From UBA8437 sp964646205 (GTDB lineage Bacteria > Planctomycetota > Planctomycetia > Planctomycetales > Planctomycetaceae), in the NCBI GenBank assembly GCA_964646205.1, contig CAZYAZ010000001.1, positions 124,001-188,000 on the forward strand: 64,000 nucleotides of DNA, in the 5' to 3' direction. How positions within the stretch are numbered: the stretch's first letter is position 1; each line of letters starts with the position of its first letter. A program made the position numbers and the translations under genes. The notes under the pieces were generated by a model. It was not told where the DNA came from and made no database searches. It was given only the letters and a program-made list of their open reading frames with translations. Positions 54,909 through 63,624 of the stretch are shown here, one piece after another.

Positions 54909-56020
54909 AGCGGCCTGTTTGCCTCGAGCATTCGCCGGACCACCTCACGACGACTGTCGGTCTCCTCGAAGATCGCCAACTGCTGCCGACTTCCCGTCGA
55001 GGCCGGAAGGCTCGATGTACTCTCCAATTCGGCAACGCAATCCAGGCTCTCGGCCGTCGGTCGCAGAATCTCGATCAGCCGGTCGGTCGTTTCCTGGACC
55101 GAGTGCTGCTGGTAATCATCGCTGTTGACCAGTTCGGCACCCGGACCGAACCGTGTGGCCCTCCACTTGTTCTGCTGCACCATCATCGGGTGATACTCCG
55201 ACTGGTACGTGCCCCGGTCAATCTCCTCGGACATCGCCTGCACCATGCACTGCACCAGGGCGGTCAGGGCCAGGACCTGGCCGAGGTTGGCCGGCATGTC
55301 ACAGACCCGGATCTCGACGGTGCCAAAGAGGTGGTGAGGCCGGATGTCCCACCAGATCTCACGGATCGTGTTGATAAAGCCGGTGTCGACCAGGTGCGAG
55401 ACGAGCCAGATGTACTCGCTCCAGTTCCGCATCCTGTGGGGCAGACCGGCGGTCGGCAAGCCCTCCATGATCTTCGAACGATTCGAATGCAACCCGGTGC
55501 TGCGACCTTCCCAGAACGGGGAGTTGCTCGACAGGGCCAGGAGCAGGGGCAGGTGCCGCAGCATCCGGTCACAGATCATCACGGCCTTGTCACCACTGTC
55601 GACACCGACATGCACGTGCAGGCCAAAGGTGACCAGTCGCCGTGCGACATCCTGCATCAACTCGACCAGTTCGAAGTACCGGTCATTGACGGTGATTTCC
55701 TGGGACCGCCAGCTGGAAAAGGGATGTGTCGCCGCCCAGAACAACTCCAGTCCCAGGTCACCGGTCACCCGTTCAACCGCCGCGATCGTTGACTTCAGGT
55801 CCGCGCCCGCATCCCTCACCGTCCGGCAGACACCGGTGTTGATTTCCAGGTAACACTGCATCAGTTCCGGCTTGACCCGTTCGTCAAGTTCCGCGGGCAA
55901 GCCCGCGATCACCTTGTCGATCGCGCTGCTCAGCGAGAGTGTCTCGCGATCGACGAGTTGCAACTCGATCTCCACGCCAATTGTCGGACTCTCGTTGCGA
56001 GTGAATTGCAGTGTCGACAT
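54905..56020 (-). CDS. Carboxylate-amine ligase, YbdK/GCS2 family
   Basis: 371 residues. GVEIELQLVD is the N-terminal glutamate-binding motif of the GCS2 family; QCYLEINTGVCRTV and TFGLHVHVGVD follow in order. Members include glutamate-cysteine ligases with weak activity (YbdK). It may make gamma-glutamylcysteine or another glutamyl amide. Its stop shares ATGA with the uvrC start (54905-54908). Confidence 0.9.
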   Translation of the reverse strand: MSTLQFTRNESPTIGVEIELQLVDRETLSLSSAIDKVIAGLPAELDERVKPELMQCYLEINTGVCRTVRDAGADLKSTIAAVERVTGDLGLELFWAATHPFSSWRSQEITVNDRYFELVELMQDVARRLVTFGLHVHVGVDSGDKAVMICDRMLRHLPLLLALSSNSPFWEGRSTGLHSNRSKIMEGLPTAGLPHRMRNWSEYIWLVSHLVDTGFINTIREIWWDIRPHHLFGTVEIRVCDMPANLGQVLALTALVQCMVQAMSEEIDRGTYQSEYHPMMVQQNKWRATRFGPGAELVNSDDYQQHSVQETTDRLIEILRPTAESLDCVAELESTSSLPASTGSRQQLAIFEETDSRREVVRRMLEANRPL

Positions 56021-56026
56021 GACCAG

Positions 56027-57352
56027 TTATCCTCCTGCCCCGGTGCCTTCATCATCGATGGAGACACGGGTTTCAGCGAGACCGTTTTTCCCGGAGAGGC
56101 CCCACAACAACGCGGCGCGGATCATCACTCTCGCCCCGGCCACCAGGCAATCCTCGTCGATGTCGAACCCGGGCGTGTGCAGCAGGTGCCTTGGCTGGGT
56201 CCCACTCCCCAGCCGGAACATGCTGCCGGGAACATGCTGCTGGTAAACCGAAAAGTCCTCACCCCCCATACTGGGTTGCTCGATTCGCCGCACGGCCTCC
56301 TCACCCGCGACCGACACGGCCGCCGCCTCGATCGCCGAGGTCACACCCGTGTCGTTGCGAACCGCCTCAAGCGATGCCCGGAACGCAACGTCGATCTCGG
56401 TCTCCGTCGACGACGCCACACCGGCCGCAATTCTCTGGATCTTCTCCTTTAGCACCGTGTCATCACCCAATTCCACCGTCCGCAACGACCCCAGTATCTC
56501 GACCTCGTCAGGAATCACGTTGGGAAGCGTCCCGCCGTTGATCCGCCCAATGGAAAAGACCGAGGGTTGTCGCGAATCGACACCACGCGGGAGCTGGGAA
56601 TAGAGCGTGGAGGCCAGCGAAATGGCGGCGGCGAGTGGATCGCGAGACTGGTGAGGTCTCGCGGCATGACCACCCTGCCCCCGTACGCTGATCGCCACCT
56701 CGTGGCAGACCGCCGTCAGCGGTCCATAACGAACACCGAATTGTCCCGCCGGGTTCTCCGGATCGACATGCAGACCCAGGATCGCATCAACCCCCTCCAG
56801 CACACCCTGCTCGACAAGCCATTGGGCGCCCTGGCAAATCTCCTCTGCCGGCTGAAACAGGTATCTCAGATACATCCCGCACCCCGGTTCCAACTGGACA
56901 TCGTCGGCCTGTCCGGCCACGGCCCGCGCGATGCCCAGCACGATCGACGAATGAACATCGTGACCACAGGCATGCATCACGCCGTCACAACGCGAACGGT
57001 ACTCGACCGACTTGGCATCCTGGATCTTCAGCGCGTCGATGTCCGCCCGCAAAGCCACGCGTGCCGCGTCGGGCCCGGGATCTCCGATCACCGCATCAGC
57101 CACCAGTCCCAGCCCGTCGCGAAGCACCGTTGCCGTCACACCGACCTCGTCCAGCCGTTGAGCCAGGTACGAGGTCGTCTCACGTTCCCGGCCGCTGGGT
57201 TCCGGATGCATGTGCAGGTGCCGGCGGACGCGAACCAGTTCCTGGCGATGAGCCTCCAGCCAGGCATCTATCGGCTCACACGCCGTCCCGGCCACCTGAC
57301 GAACCTGGTCGGTCAGCAGCGTGTTGACGGCGAGGTTGGACGACTGGTTCAT
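56027..57352 (-). CDS. M20D amidohydrolase (hippurate/N-acyl-amino-acid type)
   Basis: 441 residues. RRHLHMHPEPSGRE and HACGHDVHSSIVLG carry the metal-binding Cys-His motif of the M20D family, and FQPAEEICQGA and GGEDFSVYQQHVPG carry the remaining ligands. It should split an amide bond of an N-acyl amino acid. It lies six bases before the YbdK-type ligase gene in the same direction, so both may be in one transcript with uvrC. Confidence 0.92.
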   Translation of the reverse strand: MNQSSNLAVNTLLTDQVRQVAGTACEPIDAWLEAHRQELVRVRRHLHMHPEPSGRERETTSYLAQRLDEVGVTATVLRDGLGLVADAVIGDPGPDAARVALRADIDALKIQDAKSVEYRSRCDGVMHACGHDVHSSIVLGIARAVAGQADDVQLEPGCGMYLRYLFQPAEEICQGAQWLVEQGVLEGVDAILGLHVDPENPAGQFGVRYGPLTAVCHEVAISVRGQGGHAARPHQSRDPLAAAISLASTLYSQLPRGVDSRQPSVFSIGRINGGTLPNVIPDEVEILGSLRTVELGDDTVLKEKIQRIAAGVASSTETEIDVAFRASLEAVRNDTGVTSAIEAAAVSVAGEEAVRRIEQPSMGGEDFSVYQQHVPGSMFRLGSGTQPRHLLHTPGFDIDEDCLVAGARVMIRAALLWGLSGKNGLAETRVSIDDEGTGAGG

Positions 57353-57379
57353 TGTGAGATGCCCTGCGGAGAAGCCATC

Positions 57380-58363
57380 CTACCAAGTCCAATCGCTGAC
57401 ACCCTTCATGTTCACGATCCGATCGGTCGGCCACTCGCCGGAATGCAGCTTGACGATCGTGTCGGCGACCATTTCAAAGGTGCCCTCGTGCGATTCGTTG
57501 TCGAGCCCCGCGACGTGTCCACTGAGCAGGACATTCTGGAGTGACAGCAATGGGCTGTCCGCCGGCAACGGTTCGACCTCGAACACGTCCAGCCCGGCCG
57601 CCCTCATCGGTCCATTCTGAAGTGCGTCGATCAAGGCGGCTTCATCCACCAGGGGACCCCGGGCCGTGTTGATCAGCACGCTGCCGGGCTTCATCAACGC
57701 CAACCGCTCGGCGTTGATCACGTGGTGTGTCTCGGCCATGTTCGGCAGGTGCAGCGAGAGGTAGTCGCAGCGGGGGATCAAGTCATTGAGCTGGTCAACC
57801 AGTTCGATCCGCCACGTTTCAACAAATTCCTGTTGCGGAAATGGCTCGAAGGCGAGCACGTTCATCCCCAGCCCGACGGCACGAGTGGCCACGGCACGGC
57901 CGATGCGTCCCAGTCCGAGGATTCCGATCGTACTGCCCATCACCCGGGGATACGGTTCGCGGAACCAGCGGCCTCCCTTGACCCGATCGTGTCGTTCGGG
58001 GAATCCACGAGCCACCCCCATCAGCAAGGCGATGGTGTGCTCGGCCACCGCGTGGTGATTGACTCCGGGAGTCACCGTGACCACCACGCCCTTCTCGTCG
58101 CAAGCGGCCAGGTCAATCGCGTCGAAGCCGACGCCGCTGCGAGAAATCACACGGAGATCGGGCAAGCTCTCGATCACACGAGCGGTGTAAGGCTCGGATC
58201 CGGCGGAAACAGCCGAGGCACCCTGCATCTGGCTGATCAGGGTGTCCTCGTCAAAAAGATCGACGCTGCGATCAACCGCTTCAACGTCAAATCCAGCATT
58301 GGCAAGGATCTCGAAATGCGGACCGCCGTCCGCGTTGACAGAGGTGCTGAGGACCTTCGGCAT
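57380..58363 (-). CDS. D-2-hydroxyacid dehydrogenase (phosphoglycerate-dehydrogenase-like)
   Basis: 327 residues from ATG 58363; the longer frame to 58411 lacks support. GILGLGRIGRAVATRAV is the NAD motif, and the Arg in SRSGVGFDAID, the Glu region and the His in LLSGHVAGLDNE form the active site. It lacks the C-terminal ACT regulatory domain of SerA, so it may act in serine synthesis without feedback control or on another hydroxyacid. Confidence 0.9.
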   Translation of the reverse strand: MPKVLSTSVNADGGPHFEILANAGFDVEAVDRSVDLFDEDTLISQMQGASAVSAGSEPYTARVIESLPDLRVISRSGVGFDAIDLAACDEKGVVVTVTPGVNHHAVAEHTIALLMGVARGFPERHDRVKGGRWFREPYPRVMGSTIGILGLGRIGRAVATRAVGLGMNVLAFEPFPQQEFVETWRIELVDQLNDLIPRCDYLSLHLPNMAETHHVINAERLALMKPGSVLINTARGPLVDEAALIDALQNGPMRAAGLDVFEVEPLPADSPLLSLQNVLLSGHVAGLDNESHEGTFEMVADTIVKLHSGEWPTDRIVNMKGVSDWTW

Positions 58364-58452
58364 GATGACTGTGGTACTTCTTCTGGAGGGTGAGTGAGTC
58401 GAAACGCTCACCCTAACGAAGAGACTTTTGGCTCGCCAGCAGCCCGGGGTGT

Positions 58453-59895
58453 TCAGGTGGTCGAGAATAGCCGTCGCAACGGCTCACCCCGTTCGAGCAT
58501 CGGTACCGGACGTCCCTGGGAGTCCGGAAGCCGGATGTCGTGTCCGATTCCCAGCGAGTCGAATATCGTCGCTGCGAGATCCTCGGGACTGACCGGATTC
58601 TCGGCCGGGTAGGCCGCGTCGGCATCCGATCGTCCGTACAATTCGCCTCCCCGGATTCCCGCTCCGGCCAGCACGCACGGGAAACAGTGACTCCAGTGGC
58701 CACGGCCCCAGGCCGAGGTGTCGGGTTTCGGTGTGCGACCAATTTCTCCGACAGCCACGACCAGCGTTTCGTCCAGCAGGCCACGCTGGTCCAGATCGTC
58801 AATCAGCGCGGCATACGCCTGATCGAACCCGGGCAACAGGTGTTTTTCCAGGTCAGCACTGGTGCGGTGCGAGTCCCAGCTGTAACCGTCCGGGGCATCC
58901 CACAACACTGTCACGAACCGGCAACCCGCCTCGACCATCCGACGCCCCATCAGGCACGACTGGCCAAAGAGATGCCGTCCATAGCGATCTCGCAGTGACG
59001 CTGCTTCACGACGAATGTCCAGTGCACTGCGAATCTTGTCGGAGGTCACCAGTGACAGGGCCTGCTGACGAATGCCGTGGTAGTCCTGCAGTCGCTTGGC
59101 CGTTTCAATCTCGCGACGGGCCGAATCGAACTGTTCCAACAGTCCGCGGCGGCGGTCGAGCCGATCGAGACCAATCTCCGTCTCGGGCACAATCCCCTTG
59201 ATACGGAAGTCGAGTTCCTTGTCGTCGCAGGGCCGAAAGAAGGGATTGTCGCTCTTGTTCTTCTTGCGGATGTCGGTCGCCAACCCGTTGAACGCCCGGC
59301 CAAGCCAACCGGCATACTGGCCGGTGCGATCATAACCCTGCAGGTGTCCCAGGCGGTTGGGCAAGTAGACGTAGTCGGGAAAATCTCGCAGGTGAGAACC
59401 GGGCGAGTGCTGCTCGACGTATTCCACCACCGATCCCATCGCCGGCCAGTCCGTCTCGCGGGCGTTGACGTCGTTGCCGTTCGCGGCGGAACGGGTCCAG
59501 GGGTGACCGGTCTGGATGTAGTGGCAGGCGTTGTGATCGTTGTGCGGGTGCGTCATCGTGCGGATGACAGCAATCTTGTCCGAGATGGAGGCCGTGCGAG
59601 GCAACTTTTCGCTGATCAACAGGCCCGGAGTCCGCGACGCGATCGGCTTCAACGGCCCGCGGATCTTGCTGGCCGCAGACGGCTTCATATCAAAACTCTC
59701 CAGCTGGCTCGGGCCACCGAAGAGAAACAGAAACATCACCGACTTGGCACGTCCACCCGTCGCCGCCCGCAGGGTCTCCGATGCCAACAACTGGTTCACC
59801 GAGGTGCCAAACAGCCCGGCCCCACCAACACGCAACAGATCGCGGCGGGACAGGCCACTACAAACCGAACGGTTGTTGGTATTGATGGTCAACAT
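58453..59895 (-). CDS. DUF1501 protein with Tat signal
   Basis: 480 residues. SGLSRRDLLRVGGAGLFG is a clear Tat signal. MFLFLFGGPSQLESFDMKP is the DUF1501 start motif, and VVAVGEIGRTPKPDT and GRGHWSHCFPCVLAGAGI are the later metal-site motifs. In contrast with the copy at 35414, no DUF1549/DUF1553 gene lies beside it, so it is a solitary paralogue. Function unknown. Confidence 0.92.
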   Translation of the reverse strand: MLTINTNNRSVCSGLSRRDLLRVGGAGLFGTSVNQLLASETLRAATGGRAKSVMFLFLFGGPSQLESFDMKPSAASKIRGPLKPIASRTPGLLISEKLPRTASISDKIAVIRTMTHPHNDHNACHYIQTGHPWTRSAANGNDVNARETDWPAMGSVVEYVEQHSPGSHLRDFPDYVYLPNRLGHLQGYDRTGQYAGWLGRAFNGLATDIRKKNKSDNPFFRPCDDKELDFRIKGIVPETEIGLDRLDRRRGLLEQFDSARREIETAKRLQDYHGIRQQALSLVTSDKIRSALDIRREAASLRDRYGRHLFGQSCLMGRRMVEAGCRFVTVLWDAPDGYSWDSHRTSADLEKHLLPGFDQAYAALIDDLDQRGLLDETLVVAVGEIGRTPKPDTSAWGRGHWSHCFPCVLAGAGIRGGELYGRSDADAAYPAENPVSPEDLAATIFDSLGIGHDIRLPDSQGRPVPMLERGEPLRRLFSTT

Positions 59896-59928
59896 GAGGA
59901 GATTTCCCGGAATTGAAGCCGATCACCT

Positions 59929-59958
59929 ATTCTAACTGTCGACAACCCGGCGTGTCAT
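59929..59958 (-). promoter_or_regulatory. Candidate promoter of the solitary DUF1501 gene
   Basis: On the minus strand, ATGACA (59953-59958), 18 bases and TAGAAT (59929-59934), five of six matches in each box. The transcript would begin near 59922, about 27 bases before the ATG. Confidence 0.48.
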
Positions 59959-59996
59959 CCTGAGCTGGTTGCCTGACGGGGGGCACCAGCAGGAGA

Positions 59997-61085
59997 CTAT
60001 GGCTTGGCCGCGGGGACCACTCGACCGTAGACCGTGAAAATCAACGGCTTGTCTCGCCCCTCGATCGTCAGCGTGAATGTCTCGCGGATCTCGGCCAGGC
60101 CCTCGGCGGGAGCCGTCACCGTCAACGGCAGCACGTGAACACGACGCGTGGCCCCGGAGAGCTTGGTTCGAAAGACCCCGCTGGACGTTCCAGCTTCGAT
60201 TTTCGAGATCAGGAAATCCTCGCGTCCCTTGATGACCACCGAGACACGCTTGGCGCGACCCGGGACCAGCGACCCCAGCGAAACCACTCCACCGGCCATC
60301 GGGCTGATAGTGAAATCCGAATCGACTGTGGCTTCGACCAGCACCGGGATTCGCGGTGTTTTCTTGTCGTCACTGATCAACACGATCGTCTCTCGCAACA
60401 GGCCCGCGGGCGTGGATGGCTTGAGATCGATGACCAGGTCGTAGTGCACCTCGTGAAACTTCGTGAAGATCCCCAGGCGGCTGGATTCGACGCGACGAGT
60501 CTCCTCGACTCGGGCCGCCAGGTGCGGGGAGTTGACCTCGACCTGCTTGATCGTCCAGTCACCGCGACCGGCGTACCGGAGCTTCAATGTTCGGCTGGCC
60601 CCTTTCCCTTCCTCGACTCCCGTGAAATCGGCCGACCCCGGAGTCATCACGAGATCCTTGCGGACCCTGGCACTGACCGGGATTTTCACCTCCGCAATTG
60701 TCGGGCGATCAAAGACCACCGTCAGCACCGCAGACTTTCGCGTGGTGGTCATGCGGGTTCTGCGCATGTCCATCGTGACGTCGATCGCAATCACCTCGCC
60801 ACTGGCCATCGTCGACTTACTGGGCTGGGCAACCGAACAGCCGCAACTGGTCTTCACACTCGCGATGTGGACCGTCTCACGATAGAGATTCTTGACCTGG
60901 AAACGATGAGTCACCTTGGCGGTCACGGCAATGACGCCAAAGTCGTGAGATGTCGAATCGAACATCTTCTCGGCCCACGTCGGCCCGGCAGCCACGGCTG
61001 TCGAAGCAGCCATCGCCAGAACACCGGCTAACAATATCGTCGGACGACAACTACCGCTCAAGCGGCCTGTTCGTACATTGTTCAT
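59997..61085 (-). CDS. DUF1573 exported protein
   Basis: 362 residues from ATG 61085 with GGAGG eight bases upstream. A signal peptide (ILLAGVLAMAASTAVAA) is followed by a DUF1573 domain: FDSTSHDFGVIAV, FQVKNLYRETVHIASVKTSCGC. The CGC is conserved and could bind metal or form a disulfide. The C-terminal half adds two more Ig-like beta domains. Periplasmic location is likely; function unknown. It is divergent from the NHLRC2-like gene. Confidence 0.87.
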   Translation of the reverse strand: MNNVRTGRLSGSCRPTILLAGVLAMAASTAVAAGPTWAEKMFDSTSHDFGVIAVTAKVTHRFQVKNLYRETVHIASVKTSCGCSVAQPSKSTMASGEVIAIDVTMDMRRTRMTTTRKSAVLTVVFDRPTIAEVKIPVSARVRKDLVMTPGSADFTGVEEGKGASRTLKLRYAGRGDWTIKQVEVNSPHLAARVEETRRVESSRLGIFTKFHEVHYDLVIDLKPSTPAGLLRETIVLISDDKKTPRIPVLVEATVDSDFTISPMAGGVVSLGSLVPGRAKRVSVVIKGREDFLISKIEAGTSSGVFRTKLSGATRRVHVLPLTVTAPAEGLAEIRETFTLTIEGRDKPLIFTVYGRVVPAAKP

Positions 61086-61106
61086 GATCTCAACCTCCAA
61101 CAATCC

Positions 61107-61136
61107 ACGATAATTCGACTCAATCGGTGATGTCAA
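61107..61136 (-). promoter_or_regulatory. Candidate promoter of the DUF1573 gene
   Basis: On the minus strand, TTGACA (61131-61136, full match), 18 bases and TATCGT (61107-61112, four of six). The leader would be only about 15 bases and carries the GGAGG at 61094-61098. Confidence 0.42.
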
Positions 61137-61357
61137 CGGGGAGTCGGTCTCCAGCGATGAAGCCAGCCACAGCTTCACAACAACCGGCGTCCTGCACGCC
61201 CGAGAAGACCTCAATCTCCAACCCGCGTTTGCAGGGTTTGGGGATGATGAGATACGATGAAGTGGTGTGGGCCACACGGTGCGGCAAGAGAAACCTGTCG
61301 CACGTGCAACACCATGAAACACACCTCGGCACGACCGACAGGAGGTCTACTCTCGTG

Positions 61358-63520
61358 ATGTCCGACTCTCACCCAACACGCCCGTCTCACCGCCTGCTCG
61401 CCGCGATCACGGCCCTGGCCGTCTTCGTCGGTGGTGCGTTGATGCTGACTCAAGGAGGCCCACTGGGGGACAACAACCTGTTGGCCCAGGCAGCCAACAG
61501 GGGCCAGAAGAAATCGGCCACCGAGAATCCATTTCCCAATCGGCCACCGGCCCCCAGTTTCGATGGTGGCACCGGGTGGCTCAACGTTCGCCCCGGCAGC
61601 GAGATCAATCTCAAGGATCTCCGCGGCAAGGTCGTCGTGCTCGACTTCTGGACCTACTGCTGCATCAACTGCATGCACGTGCTCCCCGACCTGGAGTTCC
61701 TCGAGAAAAAATACGAGAAGGAACTCGTCGTGATCGGTGTCCACTCGGCGAAATTCGCCAATGAGAAAGACAGCGAGGCGATCCGGGGAGCGATCCTGCG
61801 ATACGAGATTGAGCACCCGGTGATCAACGACGCCAACATGACCGTGTGGCGCAAGTTCGGGGTCAACAGTTGGCCCACGCTTGTACTGATCGATCCCGAG
61901 GGACGTTACGTGGGCCAACAGCCCGGCGAGGGCAACCGGGAACTCTTCGACAAGGTCATCGGCTTGCTGGTCGATTACCACAAGAAGAAAGGCACGCTGG
62001 ACACATCGCCGGTCCGCTTCGATCTCGAGAGCAACCGCCTGAAATCCAGTCCCCTGAAATTCCCGGGCAAAGTGCTCGCCGATGTTCCCGGGGGCCGCCT
62101 GTTCATCTCCGACAGCAACCACAACCGGATTGTTGTGACCGGTCTCGACGGGACGTTGAAAGAGACCATCGGCAGCGGCGCGATCGGACGGAAGAACGGC
62201 AGTTACGCTGACGCCAGTTTTGACCATCCCCAGGGCACGGTGCTCATCGGTGACGAGTTGTACGTGGCCGACACCGAGAACCACATGATCCGTGTGGTGG
62301 ACCTGAAGAAAAAGACCGTGAGAACGCTGGCGGGCACCGGTCGACAGTCGCGATTCGGAGCCACCGGCGGCGCGTTGCGACAGTCACCCCTGAACAGCCC
62401 CTGGGCACTGTCCCACCTCAGGGGAACACTCTACGTGGCCATGGCTGGTCCTCATCAGTTGTGGTCTCACAAGCTCGGCTCACCCCGCATCGGCGTCTTC
62501 GCTGGCACGGGCCGCGAGGACATCACCGATGGTCCGCTGGACCAGTGTGCCCTGGCTCAGCCCTCGGCACTGGCCACCGACGGCACACACCTGTTCGTTG
62601 CCGACAGCGAAGGGTCATCGATCCGCCAGGTCGACACGAAGCCGGGCGGAACGGTCAAGACCGTCGTCGGTGCCCACGACCTGTTCCGTGGCCGGTCACT
62701 CTTTGAATTCGGCGACATCGACGAGGTCGGTGACAAGGCCCGGCTGCAACACCCGCTGGGCGTCGTCTTCCACAAGGGATCGCTCTTCGTCGCTGACACG
62801 TACAATCACAAGATCAAGAAAATTGATCTGAAGACCCGCAAGTCAACAACGTACCTGGGTGATGGCAAACGCGGGATCACCCTCGATCCCGCGAGGCTTG
62901 CCGAACCGGGTGGTGTCTCCATTGGCGGTGAAACACTTTATATCGCCGACACCAACAACCACCGCATCTGCACGGTGGACCTGAAAAGTGGGAAGATGGC
63001 CGAATTGAAGGTTGTCGGGCTGAAAGCCCCGTCACCACCGGTTGCCAGTCACAACGACTTCGCGCAGTCGCGGAACAAGGTGAGGAGGGTAGCCAACCAG
63101 ACAATCCGGTCAGGCAAGTCGGTCCAGATCGCAATCCCCCTGTCCATTCCCAGTGGCTTCAAGCTCAACCCCAACGCCTCGATCATCTACCGTGCCCTGG
63201 GCAACAAGGGCCAGGAAGTGGTTTCACCAGATGCCCTGGGCAAACGAAAAAAGGCCAGTCAAAGCGGTGGCTCGACCGCCAATGCCTCCCTGGCCCTGAC
63301 CGGAACACCGGGCAAGGCGACCGTCGACTTGGCGGTTTCCTACCAGGTCTGCCGCGATGGCAAAGGGGGTCTGTGCAAGCTGTTGACCATCCACTGGACC
63401 ATTCCTCTGACAGCGACCTCCGACAGCAAGAACACCTCGCTGAAGTTGCCAGCAACATCGAAACCGGCTCCGAAGAGCCAGGGGAAAAAGAAGCCCCCTG
63501 CGAAAAAAGCGGCCGGTTAG
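61358..63520 (+). CDS. NHLRC2-like thioredoxin/NHL-repeat protein
   Basis: 720 residues from ATG 61358; GTG 61355 is equally possible with AGGAGGT at 61340-61346. A signal anchor (LLAAITALAVFVGGALML) is followed by a thioredoxin-like domain with the unusual active site WTYCCINCMHVLPDLE, then about six NHL repeats (GRLFISDSNHNRIVVTG, ELYVADTENHMIRVVDL, SLFVADTYNHKIKKIDL, TLYIADTNNHRICTVDL). The CCINC and the domain order match animal NHLRC2. The tail is rich in Lys and Pro. It is probably a periplasmic thiol-disulfide protein; partner unknown. Confidence 0.92.
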   Translation: MSDSHPTRPSHRLLAAITALAVFVGGALMLTQGGPLGDNNLLAQAANRGQKKSATENPFPNRPPAPSFDGGTGWLNVRPGSEINLKDLRGKVVVLDFWTYCCINCMHVLPDLEFLEKKYEKELVVIGVHSAKFANEKDSEAIRGAILRYEIEHPVINDANMTVWRKFGVNSWPTLVLIDPEGRYVGQQPGEGNRELFDKVIGLLVDYHKKKGTLDTSPVRFDLESNRLKSSPLKFPGKVLADVPGGRLFISDSNHNRIVVTGLDGTLKETIGSGAIGRKNGSYADASFDHPQGTVLIGDELYVADTENHMIRVVDLKKKTVRTLAGTGRQSRFGATGGALRQSPLNSPWALSHLRGTLYVAMAGPHQLWSHKLGSPRIGVFAGTGREDITDGPLDQCALAQPSALATDGTHLFVADSEGSSIRQVDTKPGGTVKTVVGAHDLFRGRSLFEFGDIDEVGDKARLQHPLGVVFHKGSLFVADTYNHKIKKIDLKTRKSTTYLGDGKRGITLDPARLAEPGGVSIGGETLYIADTNNHRICTVDLKSGKMAELKVVGLKAPSPPVASHNDFAQSRNKVRRVANQTIRSGKSVQIAIPLSIPSGFKLNPNASIIYRALGNKGQEVVSPDALGKRKKASQSGGSTANASLALTGTPGKATVDLAVSYQVCRDGKGGLCKLLTIHWTIPLTATSDSKNTSLKLPATSKPAPKSQGKKKPPAKKAAG

Positions 63521-63537
63521 CATCGCCGCCGGCGGGT

Positions 63538-63566
63538 TTGACGAAGTCACGGACACCGACTACGAT
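63538..63566 (+). promoter_or_regulatory. Sigma-70-type promoter of rpsB
   Basis: TTGACG (63538-63543, five of six), 17 bases and TACGAT (63561-63566, four of six). The transcript would start near 63573, giving a leader of about 52 bases that holds the hairpin described separately. Confidence 0.55.
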
Positions 63567-63595
63567 CGGTGGTTCGCCTTTGTTTTCTTACCCAT

Positions 63596-63616
63596 CCAGA
63601 GTTTTCTCTGGGGAGA
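63596..63616 (+). promoter_or_regulatory. Hairpin touching the rpsB ribosome-binding site
   Basis: CCAGAG (63596-63601), loop TTTT, CTCTGG (63606-63611), perfect six pairs, directly followed by GGAGA (63612-63616) and GTG 63625. S2 controls its own mRNA through leader structures in many bacteria; the location fits a translational control site, but this is inference. Confidence 0.42.
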
Positions 63617-63624
63617 CTGCCGCC

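Noticed and set aside
59938..59945. TTGTCGAC shared with the inverted repeat near nadD (25614) as a common operator
   Set aside because: Only eight bases, one copy is not palindromic beyond the core GTCGAC, and such words are expected by chance in GC-rich DNA.
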